64,000 bases of DNA from Actinomycetospora chiangmaiensis DSM 45062. GTDB taxonomy: Bacteria > Actinomycetota > Actinomycetes > Mycobacteriales > Pseudonocardiaceae. The position numbers were made by a program, and so were the translations under genes. The notes under the pieces are model-generated. The model was given only the letters and a program-made list of their open reading frames with translations. It was not told the DNA's origin and ran no database searches. The DNA lies in the NCBI RefSeq assembly GCF_000379625.1, contig NZ_KB903247.1, positions 62,001-126,000 on the forward strand. The letters are read 5' to 3'. This document shows, piece by piece, positions 45,094 to 55,139 of this stretch. Each line of letters begins with the position of its first letter. The first letter of the stretch is position 1.

Positions 45094-46095
45094 GTGCCAC
45101 CCCGCGCCCGCAGCAGGCCCGCCGACGAGCTCGTGCCGGTGCGGCTGGTCGTCGGCGACGAGGGCCTGCTCGTGGAGCGCGCCGTGTCCACGGCGATCAC
45201 CGCGGCCCGCCGTCAGGACCCGGACGTCGAGGTCCGCACCCTCAAGGCCAACGAGATCACCGCCGGCGTGCTGGCCGAGCTCGTCAGCCCGTCGCTGTTC
45301 GCGGAGTCGCGGGTGGTGGTGCTGGAGGCGGCGCAGGACGCGAACGCCGAGGTCACGACGGTGCTGGTGGAGTACGCGAAGGCGCCGACCGACGGGGTGG
45401 CGCTCGTCGTCGTGCACCCGGGCGGCGCGAAGGGCAAGGCCCTGCTCGACGGGCTGAAGAAGGCCGGCGCCGCCGTGAGCGAGGCGGCGAAGTTCAAGCC
45501 CTGGGAGAACGACCGGCGGGCCGACTTCGTCCGCAACGAGATCCGGCAGGCGGGCGGCGGCATCACGGGGGAGGCCCTGAGCCTGCTCATGGAAGCGGTC
45601 GGGGCCGACCTGCGCGAGCTCGCCGCGGCCGCCTCGCAGCTGGTCAGCGACTCCGGCGGCCAGGTCGACGCCGAGTCGGTCCGCCGCTTCCACCGCGGGC
45701 GCGCCGACGTGACGGGGTTCGCCGTGGCGGAGAAGGCGGTGTCGGGCGACCGCGCGGGTGCCCTCGAGGCGCTGCGGTACGCCCTCGACACCGGCGTGCC
45801 GCACGTGCTGGTCGCCGACGCGCTGGCCGACGCGGTGCGCACCATCGCCCGGGTGTCGGCGGCGGGGCGGGGCGACCCGGGCGCGCTCGCGAGCCGGCTG
45901 CGGATGCCGCCGTTCAAGGTGAAGAAGGCGATGGGCCAGGCGCGCGGATGGGACGCGCCGGGCCTCACGCGCGCGATGGCGCTCGTCGCCGACGTCAACG
46001 CGGACGTCAAGGGCGTGGCCGCGGACGCGTCGTACGCCCTGGAGCGGGCCACCTCGGAGCTGGCGGAGCTCGCCGGGCAGTCGCGCCGGCGCTGA
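45094..46095 (+). CDS. holA: DNA polymerase III delta subunit
   Basis: Clamp-loader subunit of 333 aa. Visible features: an N-terminal RLVVGDEGLLVERAVSTAI segment, the SPSLFAESRVVVLEAA block typical of HolA, AKFKPWENDRRADFVRNEI, a mid-domain with EAVGADLRELAAAASQLV, and a C-terminal helical collar (LRMPPFKVKKAMGQARGW). The same frame is open far upstream, but that part is antisense to thrC. GTG 45094 is six bases after GAGGAT, a possible leaderless start. Convergent with rpsT. Confidence 0.93.
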   Translation: MPPRARSRPADELVPVRLVVGDEGLLVERAVSTAITAARRQDPDVEVRTLKANEITAGVLAELVSPSLFAESRVVVLEAAQDANAEVTTVLVEYAKAPTDGVALVVVHPGGAKGKALLDGLKKAGAAVSEAAKFKPWENDRRADFVRNEIRQAGGGITGEALSLLMEAVGADLRELAAAASQLVSDSGGQVDAESVRRFHRGRADVTGFAVAEKAVSGDRAGALEALRYALDTGVPHVLVADALADAVRTIARVSAAGRGDPGALASRLRMPPFKVKKAMGQARGWDAPGLTRAMALVADVNADVKGVAADASYALERATSELAELAGQSRRR

Positions 46096-46247
46096 GCGGT
46101 CGGGCCCGGGGGTCGTGCGTGGCACACCCCTGACGTCGGACGTCAGGACGGCGCCACTCACGCAGGCAGCCGCCGCGCGGGGGTGAGGCATGGAGACCGA
46201 CGACCTGCGTCGTGTGCACCTCGCCGAGCGGCAGCGCACCCCTGGAA

Positions 46248-46293
46248 CGACGACGGGCGCCCTCCGGTCGGAACCGGAGGACGCCCGTCGTCG
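46248..46293. terminator. Bidirectional terminator between holA and rpsT
   Basis: CGACGACGGGCG and CTCCGGT pair with ACCGGAGG and CGCCCGTCGTCG, with a small bulge and a loop of about five bases. It lies 7 bp past the rpsT stop and 150 bp past holA. The region 46096-46247 holds no other feature I can support. Confidence 0.75.
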
Positions 46294-46300
46294 GGAAGAG

Positions 46301-46594
46301 CTAGGCCGGGGTCTTGCCACCCTTGGCGTCGACCGTGTGGGTCGAGGCGCGGTGGGCCATGCGCGACTTCTTGTTCGCGGCCTGGTTCTTGTGGATGACG
46401 CCCTTGCTCACGGCCTTGTCGAGCAGGCGCGCGGCGTGACGGCGGCGCTCGTCGGCGGCGGTGGCGTCGCCGGTCTCGGCGGTCTCGCGGTAGCGGCGGA
46501 TCGCCGTCTTGATCTCGGACTTGACCGCCTTGTTGCGCTGGCGGGCTTCCTCGTTCTTCCGGTTACGCTTGACCTGCTGCTTGATGTTCGCCAC
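46301..46594 (-). CDS. rpsT: 30S ribosomal protein S20
   Basis: A 97-aa basic protein binding the 5' domain of 16S rRNA. The opening [20 protein letters not shown] and the [20 protein letters not shown] signature are diagnostic. GTG 46594 begins the conserved sequence; the frame is open to 46663 but that is not conserved. The usual holA-rpsT-lepA arrangement is kept, with lepA divergent. Confidence 0.97.
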   Translation of the reverse strand: MANIKQQVKRNRKNEEARQRNKAVKSEIKTAIRRYRETAETGDATAADERRRHAARLLDKAVSKGVIHKNQAANKKSRMAHRASTHTVDAKGGKTPA

Positions 46595-46739
46595 GGGGCT
46601 TTCGAACCTCTTGATCGCTGGGGTGTCTTCGTGCGGGCGCGCACCAGGCCAGCCGGCCCGCACGGCGCAATGGCTTCCAGGTTACCAACGGCCCTCGCCG
46701 ACGATGTCGGTCGGGGTCACGTGGGACGATGGGCCGGAG

Positions 46740-48689
46740 ATGTCCGAAGACATGGAAGGCGAGACCTCGTTGACCGAGACCACCACCCAGCAGTCGACCA
46801 AGACCCCTGGCCGACCGGGCACCGTGGGCTACGCCGACGAGACGTTCACGCCCCCGGACCGGATCCGCAACTTCTGCATCATCGCGCACATCGACCACGG
46901 CAAGTCCACGCTGGCCGACCGGATGCTGCAGCTCACGGGCGTCCTGGGCGACCGTGCCTATCGCGCGCAGTACCTCGACCGCATGGACATCGAGCGGGAA
47001 CGCGGCATCACCATCAAGGCGCAGAACGTCCGGCTGCCGTGGTGCGCCGCGGGTCCCGACGGCGAGCTGCGCGACCACGTGCTGCACCTCATCGACACCC
47101 CCGGCCACGTCGACTTCACCTACGAGGTGAGCCGGTCGCTCGCGGCGTGCGAGGGCGCGATCCTGCTGGTCGACGCGGCGCAGGGCATCGAGGCCCAGAC
47201 GCTCGCGAACCTCTACCTCGCGCTCGACCACGACCTGGAGATCATCCCGGTCCTCAACAAGATCGACCTGCCCGCGGCGGAGCCCGAGAAGTACGCGGCC
47301 GAGATCGCGCACCTCATCGGCTGCGAGCCCGACGACGTGCTGCGCATCTCGGCGAAGACCGGTGACGGTGTCGCGGCGGTGCTCGACGAGGTCGTGCGGC
47401 GCATCCCGGCCCCGGTCGGCGACCCCGACGCCCCGGCGCGCGCGATGATCTTCGACTCGGTCTACGACACCTACCGCGGCGTCGTCACCTACATCCGCGT
47501 GGTCGACGGGAAGATCACCCCGCGCGAGCGCATCCGGATGATGAGCACGAACGCGGTCCACGAGCTGCTCGAGGTCGGGATCATCTCGCCCGACCAGAAG
47601 GCCTCCCAGGGCCTCGGGGTCGGCGAGGTGGGCTACCTGATGACCGGCGTGAAGGACGTGCGCCAGTCCCGCGTCGGCGACACCGTCACCACCGAGCGCA
47701 AGGGCGCCACCGAGTCGCTGGGCGGCTACCAGGATCCACAGCCGATGGTCTTCTCCGGGCTCTACCCGATCGACGGCAGCGACTACCCGCTGCTGCGCGA
47801 CGCCCTCGACAAGCTGCGTCTCAACGACGCCGCGCTGTCCTACGAGCCGGAGACCTCGGCCGCGCTGGGCTTCGGCTTCCGATGCGGCTTCCTCGGCCTG
47901 CTCCACCTCGAGATCACCCGCGACCGGCTCGAGCGCGAGTACGGCCTCGACCTGATCTCCACCGCGCCGAACACCGTCTACCGGGTCGAGCTCGACGACG
48001 GCGGCGAGGTCGAGGTGACCAACCCGGCCGAGTGGCCCGAGGGCAAGGTCAAGGAGGTCTACGAGCCGGTCACGAAGGTCTCGGTGCTGGCCCCGGCCGA
48101 CTTCGTGGGCTCGATCATGGAGCTCTGCCAGTCGCGGCGCGGGCAGCTCGAGGGCATGGACTACCTGTCCGACAGCCGGGTCGAGCTGCGCTACTCGATG
48201 CCACTGGCCGAGATCATCTTCGACTTCTTCGACGTGCTGAAGTCGAAGACCCGCGGCTACGCCTCGCTGAACTACGAACCGGCCGGGGAGCAGCCCGCCG
48301 ACCTGGTGAAGGTCGACATCCTGCTGCAGGGCGAGCCGGTGGACGCGTTCTCCGCGGTCGTGCACAAGGACGCCGCCTACGCCTACGGCAACACGATGGC
48401 CGGCAAGCTGCGCGAGCTCATCCCGCGCCAGCAGTTCGAGGTGCCGATCCAGGCCGCGATCGGCTCGCGCATCATCGCCCGCGAGACGATCCGCGCGATC
48501 CGCAAGGACGTGCTCTCCAAGTGCTACGGCGGCGACATCACGCGCAAGCGCAAGCTGCTGGAGAAGCAGAAGGAGGGCAAGAAGCGAATGAAGACGATCG
48601 GCCGGGTCGACGTCCCGCAGGAGGCCTTCGTCGCCGCGCTCTCCACCGACCAGAACGCCGTCGACAAGGCCAAGTCCGGCAAGAAGTGA
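46740..48689 (+). CDS. lepA: Elongation factor 4 (LepA)
   Basis: Ribosomal GTPase that affects translocation and initiation; 649 aa. G1 is [16 protein letters not shown], followed by [11 protein letters not shown]3 DTPGHVDF, G4 NKID, domains II and III, the LepA-specific [23 protein letters not shown] block in pieces, and the C-terminal domain [28 protein letters not shown] 46740 is chosen; the frame is open upstream to 46509 over the rpsT promoter region. The first 35 residues are a variable Thr/Gln-rich extension. A strong hairpin follows. Confidence 0.96.
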   Translation: MSEDMEGETSLTETTTQQSTKTPGRPGTVGYADETFTPPDRIRNFCIIAHIDHGKSTLADRMLQLTGVLGDRAYRAQYLDRMDIERERGITIKAQNVRLPWCAAGPDGELRDHVLHLIDTPGHVDFTYEVSRSLAACEGAILLVDAAQGIEAQTLANLYLALDHDLEIIPVLNKIDLPAAEPEKYAAEIAHLIGCEPDDVLRISAKTGDGVAAVLDEVVRRIPAPVGDPDAPARAMIFDSVYDTYRGVVTYIRVVDGKITPRERIRMMSTNAVHELLEVGIISPDQKASQGLGVGEVGYLMTGVKDVRQSRVGDTVTTERKGATESLGGYQDPQPMVFSGLYPIDGSDYPLLRDALDKLRLNDAALSYEPETSAALGFGFRCGFLGLLHLEITRDRLEREYGLDLISTAPNTVYRVELDDGGEVEVTNPAEWPEGKVKEVYEPVTKVSVLAPADFVGSIMELCQSRRGQLEGMDYLSDSRVELRYSMPLAEIIFDFFDVLKSKTRGYASLNYEPAGEQPADLVKVDILLQGEPVDAFSAVVHKDAAYAYGNTMAGKLRELIPRQQFEVPIQAAIGSRIIARETIRAIRKDVLSKCYGGDITRKRKLLEKQKEGKKRMKTIGRVDVPQEAFVAALSTDQNAVDKAKSGKK

Positions 48690-48696
48690 CGCATGA

Positions 48697-48729
48697 CCCG
48701 CCGTCGGGAAGCCCCTTCCCGACGGCGGG
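48697..48729 (+). terminator. Terminator of lepA
   Basis: CCCGCCGTCGGGAAG (48697-48711) and CTTCCCGACGGCGGG (48715-48729) form a perfect 15-bp stem with a CCC loop, 7 bp after the lepA stop. Half-copies of the arm occur near 21284, 31446 and 57028. Confidence 0.85.
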
Positions 48730-48744
48730 CCGGGCCGCTTCGCG

Positions 48745-48852
48745 TACGATCGTCATGTAGGTGCCGAGCTGTCGGCCTGGGATGGACCGCGTGTGTGTCG
48801 GGTCCGCGGACAGCTCTCACCGTCCGATGAACCCCTCCCTCGAAAGAGTTCT
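48745..48852 (+). promoter_or_regulatory. -10 and structured 5' leader of the DEAD-box helicase gene
   Basis: TACGAT (48745-48750) is a likely -10. The leader of about 95 nt folds with GAGCTGTC (48766-48773) against GACAGCTC (48809-48816), and inside it GGACC/GGTCC (48784-48788 with 48801-48805). Long structured leaders that control cold- or structure-dependent expression are known for DEAD-box helicase genes; the role here is inferred. Confidence 0.5.
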
Positions 48853-50667
<1,815 letters not shown>

Positions 50668-50681
50668 TCCGAGCACGTACC

Positions 50682-50711
50682 GGGCCCCGTCGCAGACCTG
50701 CGGCGGGGCCC
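50682..50711 (+). terminator. Terminator of the DEAD-box helicase gene
   Basis: GGGCCCCGTCGCAG and CTGCGGCGGGGCCC pair over 14 bp with one G-U pair and a two-base spacer, 14 bp after the stop. Confidence 0.8.
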
Positions 50712-50773
50712 GTCGTGTGTCCGGGGCCGGCCGGACCACACCACATCGGGTGGCCGCAATCGGATCCCGCGCC

Positions 50774-50779
50774 TACCGT
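50774..50779 (+). promoter_or_regulatory. -10 hexamer for a probable leaderless FAD-protein mRNA
   Basis: TACCGT lies 8 nt before ATG 50788, with no Shine-Dalgarno. Confidence 0.45.
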
Positions 50780-50787
50780 CGGATGAC

Positions 50788-52722
50788 ATGACGCGTTCGG
50801 TCGTGATCGTCGGTGGCGGACCACGCGGGACCGGGGTGCTGGAGCGGCTCGTCGCCGGCGCGCCCGGCGCGGGGGTCGACGCCGAGCACCCGCTCGACGT
50901 CCACCTCGTCGACCCGTACCCGGCCGGGGCCGGCCGCATCTGGCGCACGCGGCAGTCCGAGCTGCTGTGGATGAACTCCATGGCGGCCGACGTCACGATG
51001 TGGACCGACGACTCGGTCACCTGCACCGGTCCGATCGTGCCGGGGCCGAGCCTCATCGAGTGGGCCGAGGAGGTCCGCGACGCCCACGCCGAGCCCGAGG
51101 GCCGCGTGGGCGAGGAGATCCGCGGGCTCACGGCGTCGACGTTCCCCACCCGGCAGCTGCAGAGCCACTACCTCGCGGCCGTCCTGCAGCGGGTCCTCGA
51201 CTCGCTGCCCGAGGGCGTGCGCGTCCACGTCCACGAGCAGAAGGCCACCGGGATCGAGGGCGGGGACGTCCGCCGGGTCCGGCTCGAGGACGGCGAGACG
51301 CTCGACGCCGACGTCGTGGTCCTCGCGTCCGGTCACCTCGACGCGTCACCGACCGACGACGAGGCCGCCCTGCTGCGGTGCTCGAAGCGCCTCGGCCTGC
51401 GCTACTTCGCCCCCGAGCAGACCACCGACTCCGACCTCGACGCGATCCCGCCCGGCGAGACGGTGATCGCCCGCGGCATGGGTCTCGCCTTCATCGACCT
51501 CATGGTGCTGCTCTTCGAGGGCCGCGGCGGGCGCTTCGAGGAGGAGCCGGAGGGTCCCGACGACGGGTCCGGGCGCGGCCGGCTGGTCTACGTCCCGTCG
51601 GGCCGGGAGGTGTCCCTGCACGTCGGGTCCGGCCGCGGGGTGCCCTACCACGCCAAGACCGAGTACACCCTCATCGGCCCGCGCCCGCCGCTGCCGCGCT
51701 TCTTCGGACCCGACCAGGTCGCCGAGCTCGCGAGTCGGCAGGGCGGCGTCAGCCTGCGCCAGGACGCCTGGCCGCTGATCGCCAAGGAGGCGGGCTGGGG
51801 CTGGTACCACGAGCTCTTCCACGGCCACCCGGACCGCGTCACGGGCGACTGGGACACGTTCGCCGCCGCCTACGCGGACGTCGACTGGTACTCCGTCGAG
51901 CGGGAGCGCCTCGTCGAGCGGCACGTCCCCGACGAGGCCGACCGCCTCGACTTCGAGCAGCTCGACCGGCCGCTCGACGGGCTGCGGACCGACCCCGAGA
52001 CGCTGCAGAAGTTCCTGCGCACCTACATCGGCGACGACCTCGCGCGGCACGTCGACCCGGCCCACACCGAGGAGCTCGGGGCGTTCACGGCGCTGCTGAG
52101 CGCGTTCATGATGTCGGTGGAGCTGGCGAGCCGCGGCGGGCTCACCGCGAAGTCGCGGGCCCGCGACCTCGGCTGGTGGCAGAACCTGTTCTCGTCGATG
52201 GCGAGCGGTCCGCCCGGGCCGCGGCTGCGGCAGCTGCTCGCGCTCAACCGCGCGGGGTTCGTGACGTTCCTGGGGTCGGGGCTGTCGGTCGAGGTCGACG
52301 AGCACGGGCCGTCGTTCCTCGCCACCGGCGCGGCCCTCGACGCGCCGCCGACCCGCGCGACGACCTTCGTCGACGCCCGCCTGGCGTCCCCGAGCGTGCG
52401 TCGCAGCTCGGACCCGATGTTGCGCTCGTTGATGCGCGCCGGCCTCGTCGACGAGGAGACGCTGAGCTGGAACGCGTGCTCCCGGGGCGACGACTACTCC
52501 GGCGTCGTCGAGCACTCCACGGGGCTGCTCCCGGTGGACCCGTCGGACTACCGGGTGCTCACCGGCCCCGAGGAGGAGCCGCACCCGCGGCTGTTCGCCA
52601 TCGGCCCGCACACCACCGTCCGGTTGCCAGGTGCGTTCACCCGGCCGAACACGAACAGCCTGAGCTTCCGCGCCAACGACGCGGTCGCTCAGGCGCTCCT
52701 GGCGATCACCGACGACGACTGA
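50788..52722 (+). CDS. FAD/NAD(P)-binding protein (NAD_binding_9 family)
   Basis: A 644-aa flavoprotein-like protein. The N-terminal Rossmann motif VVIVGGGPRGTGVLERL is followed by VHLVDPYPAGAGRIWRT and a long helical C-terminal region; ADVVVLASGHLDASP marks the second nucleotide contact, and FAIGPHTTVRLPGAFTRPNTNS closes the fold. Proteins with this opening are annotated only as FAD/NAD(P)-binding or putative adenylyltransferase-type oxidoreductases; the reaction is unknown. The 3' end overlaps the convergent sigma-factor gene by 34 bp. Confidence 0.8.
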   Translation: MTRSVVIVGGGPRGTGVLERLVAGAPGAGVDAEHPLDVHLVDPYPAGAGRIWRTRQSELLWMNSMAADVTMWTDDSVTCTGPIVPGPSLIEWAEEVRDAHAEPEGRVGEEIRGLTASTFPTRQLQSHYLAAVLQRVLDSLPEGVRVHVHEQKATGIEGGDVRRVRLEDGETLDADVVVLASGHLDASPTDDEAALLRCSKRLGLRYFAPEQTTDSDLDAIPPGETVIARGMGLAFIDLMVLLFEGRGGRFEEEPEGPDDGSGRGRLVYVPSGREVSLHVGSGRGVPYHAKTEYTLIGPRPPLPRFFGPDQVAELASRQGGVSLRQDAWPLIAKEAGWGWYHELFHGHPDRVTGDWDTFAAAYADVDWYSVERERLVERHVPDEADRLDFEQLDRPLDGLRTDPETLQKFLRTYIGDDLARHVDPAHTEELGAFTALLSAFMMSVELASRGGLTAKSRARDLGWWQNLFSSMASGPPGPRLRQLLALNRAGFVTFLGSGLSVEVDEHGPSFLATGAALDAPPTRATTFVDARLASPSVRRSSDPMLRSLMRAGLVDEETLSWNACSRGDDYSGVVEHSTGLLPVDPSDYRVLTGPEEEPHPRLFAIGPHTTVRLPGAFTRPNTNSLSFRANDAVAQALLAITDDD

Positions 52723-53501
52723 GCGCCCGACGTCGCGTCGCGCACCCGGGCGCGCTCGCGGAGACGCTCCAGCGTCTGCGCGAGCAGCCGGGACACGTGC
52801 ATCTGCGAGATCGACAGCCGCTCCGCGATCTCGGACTGCGTCTTCTCGTGCACGAAGCGCAGCACGAGGATCGTGCGCTCCCGCTCGGGCAGCGTGCCGA
52901 CGAGGTCGCGCACCAGGGCGCGGGACTCGACGTGGGCCAGGTCCGGGTCGTCGTGACCGAGCACGTCGGCGACGGTGGTGTCGGTGCCCTGGGTGAGGGT
53001 CGAGTCCAGCGAGTCCGGCCGGTAGGAGTGGTGCGCCGAGATCGCCTCGATGACCTCCTCGCGGTCGATCCCGAGGTGCTCGGCGAGCTCGGTGGCCGTG
53101 GGGGCCCGCCCGAGCTGCTGGCCGAGCGTGGTCGAGGCGGTCCCGACCTGCAGGTAGCGGTCCTTCACCCCGCGCGGCGTGCGGATCGCCCAGGCGGCGT
53201 CGCGGAAGTGGCGGCGGACCTCGCCCATCATCGTGGGGACGGCGTAGGACAGGAAGTCGCGGCCCTGGTCGGGGTCGAACCGTCGCAGGGCGTGGAGCAG
53301 CCCGATCGCGGCGACCTGTTCGAGGTCGTCGACGGACTCGCCGCGCCGCGAGAAGCGCCGCGCGATGTTGCGGGCCACGGGCCGGAAGGCGTCGGTCAGT
53401 TCGGCGACGAGGACGGTCCGACGGGGGTCGTCCGCCGCCAACGAGGCGAGTTCCTCGAGCTGCGGGGCGTACTGGTCGTAGGCACTGGTGCGCTCGGACA
53501 C
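52689..53501 (-). CDS. RNA polymerase sigma factor, SigB/SigF group
   Basis: Group 3 sigma factor of 270 aa. Region 2 has RRFSRRGESVDDLEQVAAIG and FLSYAVPTMMGEVRRHFRD. Region 3 shows LGRAPTATELAEHLGIDREEV, and region 4 ERERTILVLRFVHEKTQSEIAERLSISQMHVSRLL in segments. This matches stress-response and sporulation-type factors of actinobacteria. The usual anti-sigma (RsbW) and anti-anti-sigma (RsbV) genes are not adjacent, so control would be from elsewhere. GTG 53501. The first 20 residues are variable. Confidence 0.93.
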   Translation of the reverse strand: MSERTSAYDQYAPQLEELASLAADDPRRTVLVAELTDAFRPVARNIARRFSRRGESVDDLEQVAAIGLLHALRRFDPDQGRDFLSYAVPTMMGEVRRHFRDAAWAIRTPRGVKDRYLQVGTASTTLGQQLGRAPTATELAEHLGIDREEVIEAISAHHSYRPDSLDSTLTQGTDTTVADVLGHDDPDLAHVESRALVRDLVGTLPERERTILVLRFVHEKTQSEIAERLSISQMHVSRLLAQTLERLRERARVRDATSGAQSSSVIARSA

Positions 53502-53662
53502 GGGCAGACCTCACAGACGCGCAAGGATGCGGTCCGTCTGGCTGCGGTGTGAACCACGACGGGGGAGCAGCCGGGCCACCTGGAGCGGCAGGCCCGGAAC
53601 CAGAACTGGTTGCTCAACCCTGGGACATCGAGATTCCCGGTGCTCGGGAAGATCAAACATGA

Positions 53663-53696
53663 CCGACGACGGGTCCGGCGGCGGACCCGTCGTCGG
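53663..53696 (-). terminator. Terminator of the MDR oxidoreductase gene
   Basis: CCGACGACGGGTCCG and CGGACCCGTCGTCGG form a perfect 15-bp stem with a GCGG loop, 10 bp past the stop of the minus-strand gene. The remaining 53502-53662 is the sigma-factor upstream region; it holds CCAGAACTGG and GGTTGAGCAACC palindromes of unknown use. Confidence 0.82.
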
Positions 53697-53706
53697 GACG
53701 GCGTCC

Positions 53707-54672
53707 TCAGCGGGTGAAGACGATCTTGCCGGCGGTCTCGCCGTCGAACATGGAGCGGAATCCGGTCTCGGCCTCGGTCATCGGCAGCTCCTGGCCGACC
53801 TCCGGGGTGATCCCGGTGGTCGCGACGAAGTCGAGGAGGTCACGCAGCTCGTCGAGCGTGCCCATGGTCGAGCCGACCAGGTTCTTCTGCAGGAAGAACA
53901 TCTGCGCGAGCTCGGCGGGCGGCTGGTTGCCCGAGGTGGCGCCGGAGCAGACGATCGTGCCGCCCGGCACCAGCGAACGCACCGAGTGCTTCCAGGTGGC
54001 CTCGCCGACGGTCTCGAAGACCGCCTGGACCTTGCCGGGGAGCTTGCCGTTGGACTCGAAGACCTGGTGGGCGCCGAGGCGCAGTGCGAGCTCCCGCTTC
54101 TCCTCGCTGCGCCCGGTCACCCAGACCTGCATCCCGGCGGCGCGGCCGAGGGCGATGAGCGCGGTCGAGACGCCGCCGGAGGCGCCCTGGACCAGCATCG
54201 TCTGCCCGCCGCGCAGGCCCGACTTGGTGAACAGCATGCGGTAGGCGGTCAGCCACGCGGTGCCCATGACGGCCCCGGCGACGGCCGTCATGCCCTCGGG
54301 ACGGGGGAGGGCGTTGCGCTTCGGGACGACGACGTAGTCGGCGAAGCTGCCCTGCGCCCACTCGGTGAGCATCTTGCGCTTCGGGTCGAGGGTCTCGTCG
54401 CCCTTCCAGTCCGGGTCGCCCATCAGCGAGTGCAGGACCACCGGGGTGCCGTCGTCGAGCGTGCCGGCGCCGTCGCAGCCCAGGATCATGGGGAACTGCT
54501 CGGGCTTGATGCCGACGCCCCGCAGCGTCCACAGGTCGTGCATGTTGAGGCTCGCGGCCTCCACCTTGACCCGCACCCAGCCCTCGGGGGTCTCGGGATC
54601 GGGACGCTCACCCACGACGAGGGAGGCGAGCGGGTCGTCGCTGTTGGGCTCGGACGCGTAGACGGCGAACAT
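53707..54672 (-). CDS. Zinc-independent MDR oxidoreductase (quinone-reductase-like)
   Basis: A 321-aa medium-chain dehydrogenase/reductase. The GroES-like N-terminus (VKVEAASLNMHDLWTLRGVG) lacks the catalytic-zinc Cys. The Rossmann part has MLVQGASGGVSTALIALGRAAG and VFETVGEATWKHS. This pattern fits NADPH-dependent quinone or enal reductases. ATG 54672 starts the conserved MFAVYASEP; TAGGTT lies 7 nt upstream on the minus strand, suggesting a leaderless mRNA. The frame stays open through the upstream 10-bp repeats, which are not taken as coding. Confidence 0.88.
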   Translation of the reverse strand: MFAVYASEPNSDDPLASLVVGERPDPETPEGWVRVKVEAASLNMHDLWTLRGVGIKPEQFPMILGCDGAGTLDDGTPVVLHSLMGDPDWKGDETLDPKRKMLTEWAQGSFADYVVVPKRNALPRPEGMTAVAGAVMGTAWLTAYRMLFTKSGLRGGQTMLVQGASGGVSTALIALGRAAGMQVWVTGRSEEKRELALRLGAHQVFESNGKLPGKVQAVFETVGEATWKHSVRSLVPGGTIVCSGATSGNQPPAELAQMFFLQKNLVGSTMGTLDELRDLLDFVATTGITPEVGQELPMTEAETGFRSMFDGETAGKIVFTR

Positions 54673-54727
54673 GGCGCCGAACCTAGCGGGGAGCGCCGAC
54701 CCGCGCGCCGGGGAGACGGAGCGCGGC

Positions 54728-54787
54728 GGAGCTCGACGGAGCTCGACGGAGCTCGACGGAGCTCGACGGAGCTCGACGGAGCTCGAC
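54728..54787. repeat. Six perfect 10-bp tandem repeats in a divergent promoter region
   Basis: GGAGCTCGAC repeats six times without change between divergent starts at 54672 and 54814. Each unit has a GAGCTC palindrome, so identical sites are spaced by about one helical turn. Confidence 0.95.
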
Positions 54788-54800
54788 GATGGTGGACCGG

Positions 54801-54806
54801 TACCGT
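54801..54806 (+). promoter_or_regulatory. -10 hexamer next to the 10-bp repeats
   Basis: TACCGT lies 7 nt before GTG 54814 and 14 bp after the repeat array. Confidence 0.45.
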
Positions 54807-54813
54807 GGCGACC

Positions 54814-55014
54814 GTGCTGCACGCCGTCGCGACCTGGTGGGACGGGGTCGAGCTGTGGCTCACCCAGCTCGACTTCACGCTGCAGGTGATCATCGTGATC
54901 GGCGTCGTCGGGCCGGCGTGCTGGGCGGTCGCCGCGCTGGTGGACACCCTGGTCGAGCGGACGGTCGCGTGGCGCCTCGCCGCCCTGGAGCGTCGCAGCG
55001 GCTCGGCCGACTAG
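54814..55014 (+). CDS. Small single-helix membrane protein
   Basis: A 66-aa product with an amphipathic start (TWWDGVELWLTQLDFTLQ), one helix (VIIVIGVVGPACWAVAALVD) and a basic cytosolic tail (ERTVAWRLAALERR). GTG 54814 fits the nearby -10; GTG 54805 is in frame. Its stop shares one base with the start of a second tiny membrane peptide (TAGTG). Function unknown. Confidence 0.7.
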   Translation: MLHAVATWWDGVELWLTQLDFTLQVIIVIGVVGPACWAVAALVDTLVERTVAWRLAALERRSGSAD

Positions 55015-55103
55015 TGGACCGCCGCTACGCCCGGCTCTGGGTCACGGGCACCCTCGTCGCGCTGATCCTGCTGGTGATCGTGCTCGACGTGCTCCGCAGG
55101 TGA
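55014..55103 (+). CDS. 29-aa membrane peptide coupled to the preceding gene
   Basis: Codes for a basic N-terminus (VDRRYARLW) and a hydrophobic helix (VTGTLVALILLVIVLDVL) ending RR. GTG 55014 overlaps the preceding stop by one base. The stop TGA lies in the left arm of the bidirectional terminator. The coupling and hydrophobic-basic layout suggest a real micro-protein, but its shortness leaves doubt. Confidence 0.55.
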   Translation: MDRRYARLWVTGTLVALILLVIVLDVLRR

Positions 55104-55139
55104 GCACTTTCCGTGGCAGGAGCCACGGAAAGTGCTCAC
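55100..55139. terminator. Bidirectional terminator containing both stop codons
   Basis: GTGAGCACTTTCCGTGGC and GCCACGGAAAGTGCTCAC form a perfect 18-bp stem with an AGGA loop. Each arm opens with GTGAGC, which supplies TGA for the convergent gene on that strand (55101-55103 plus, 55138-55136 minus). Confidence 0.9.
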
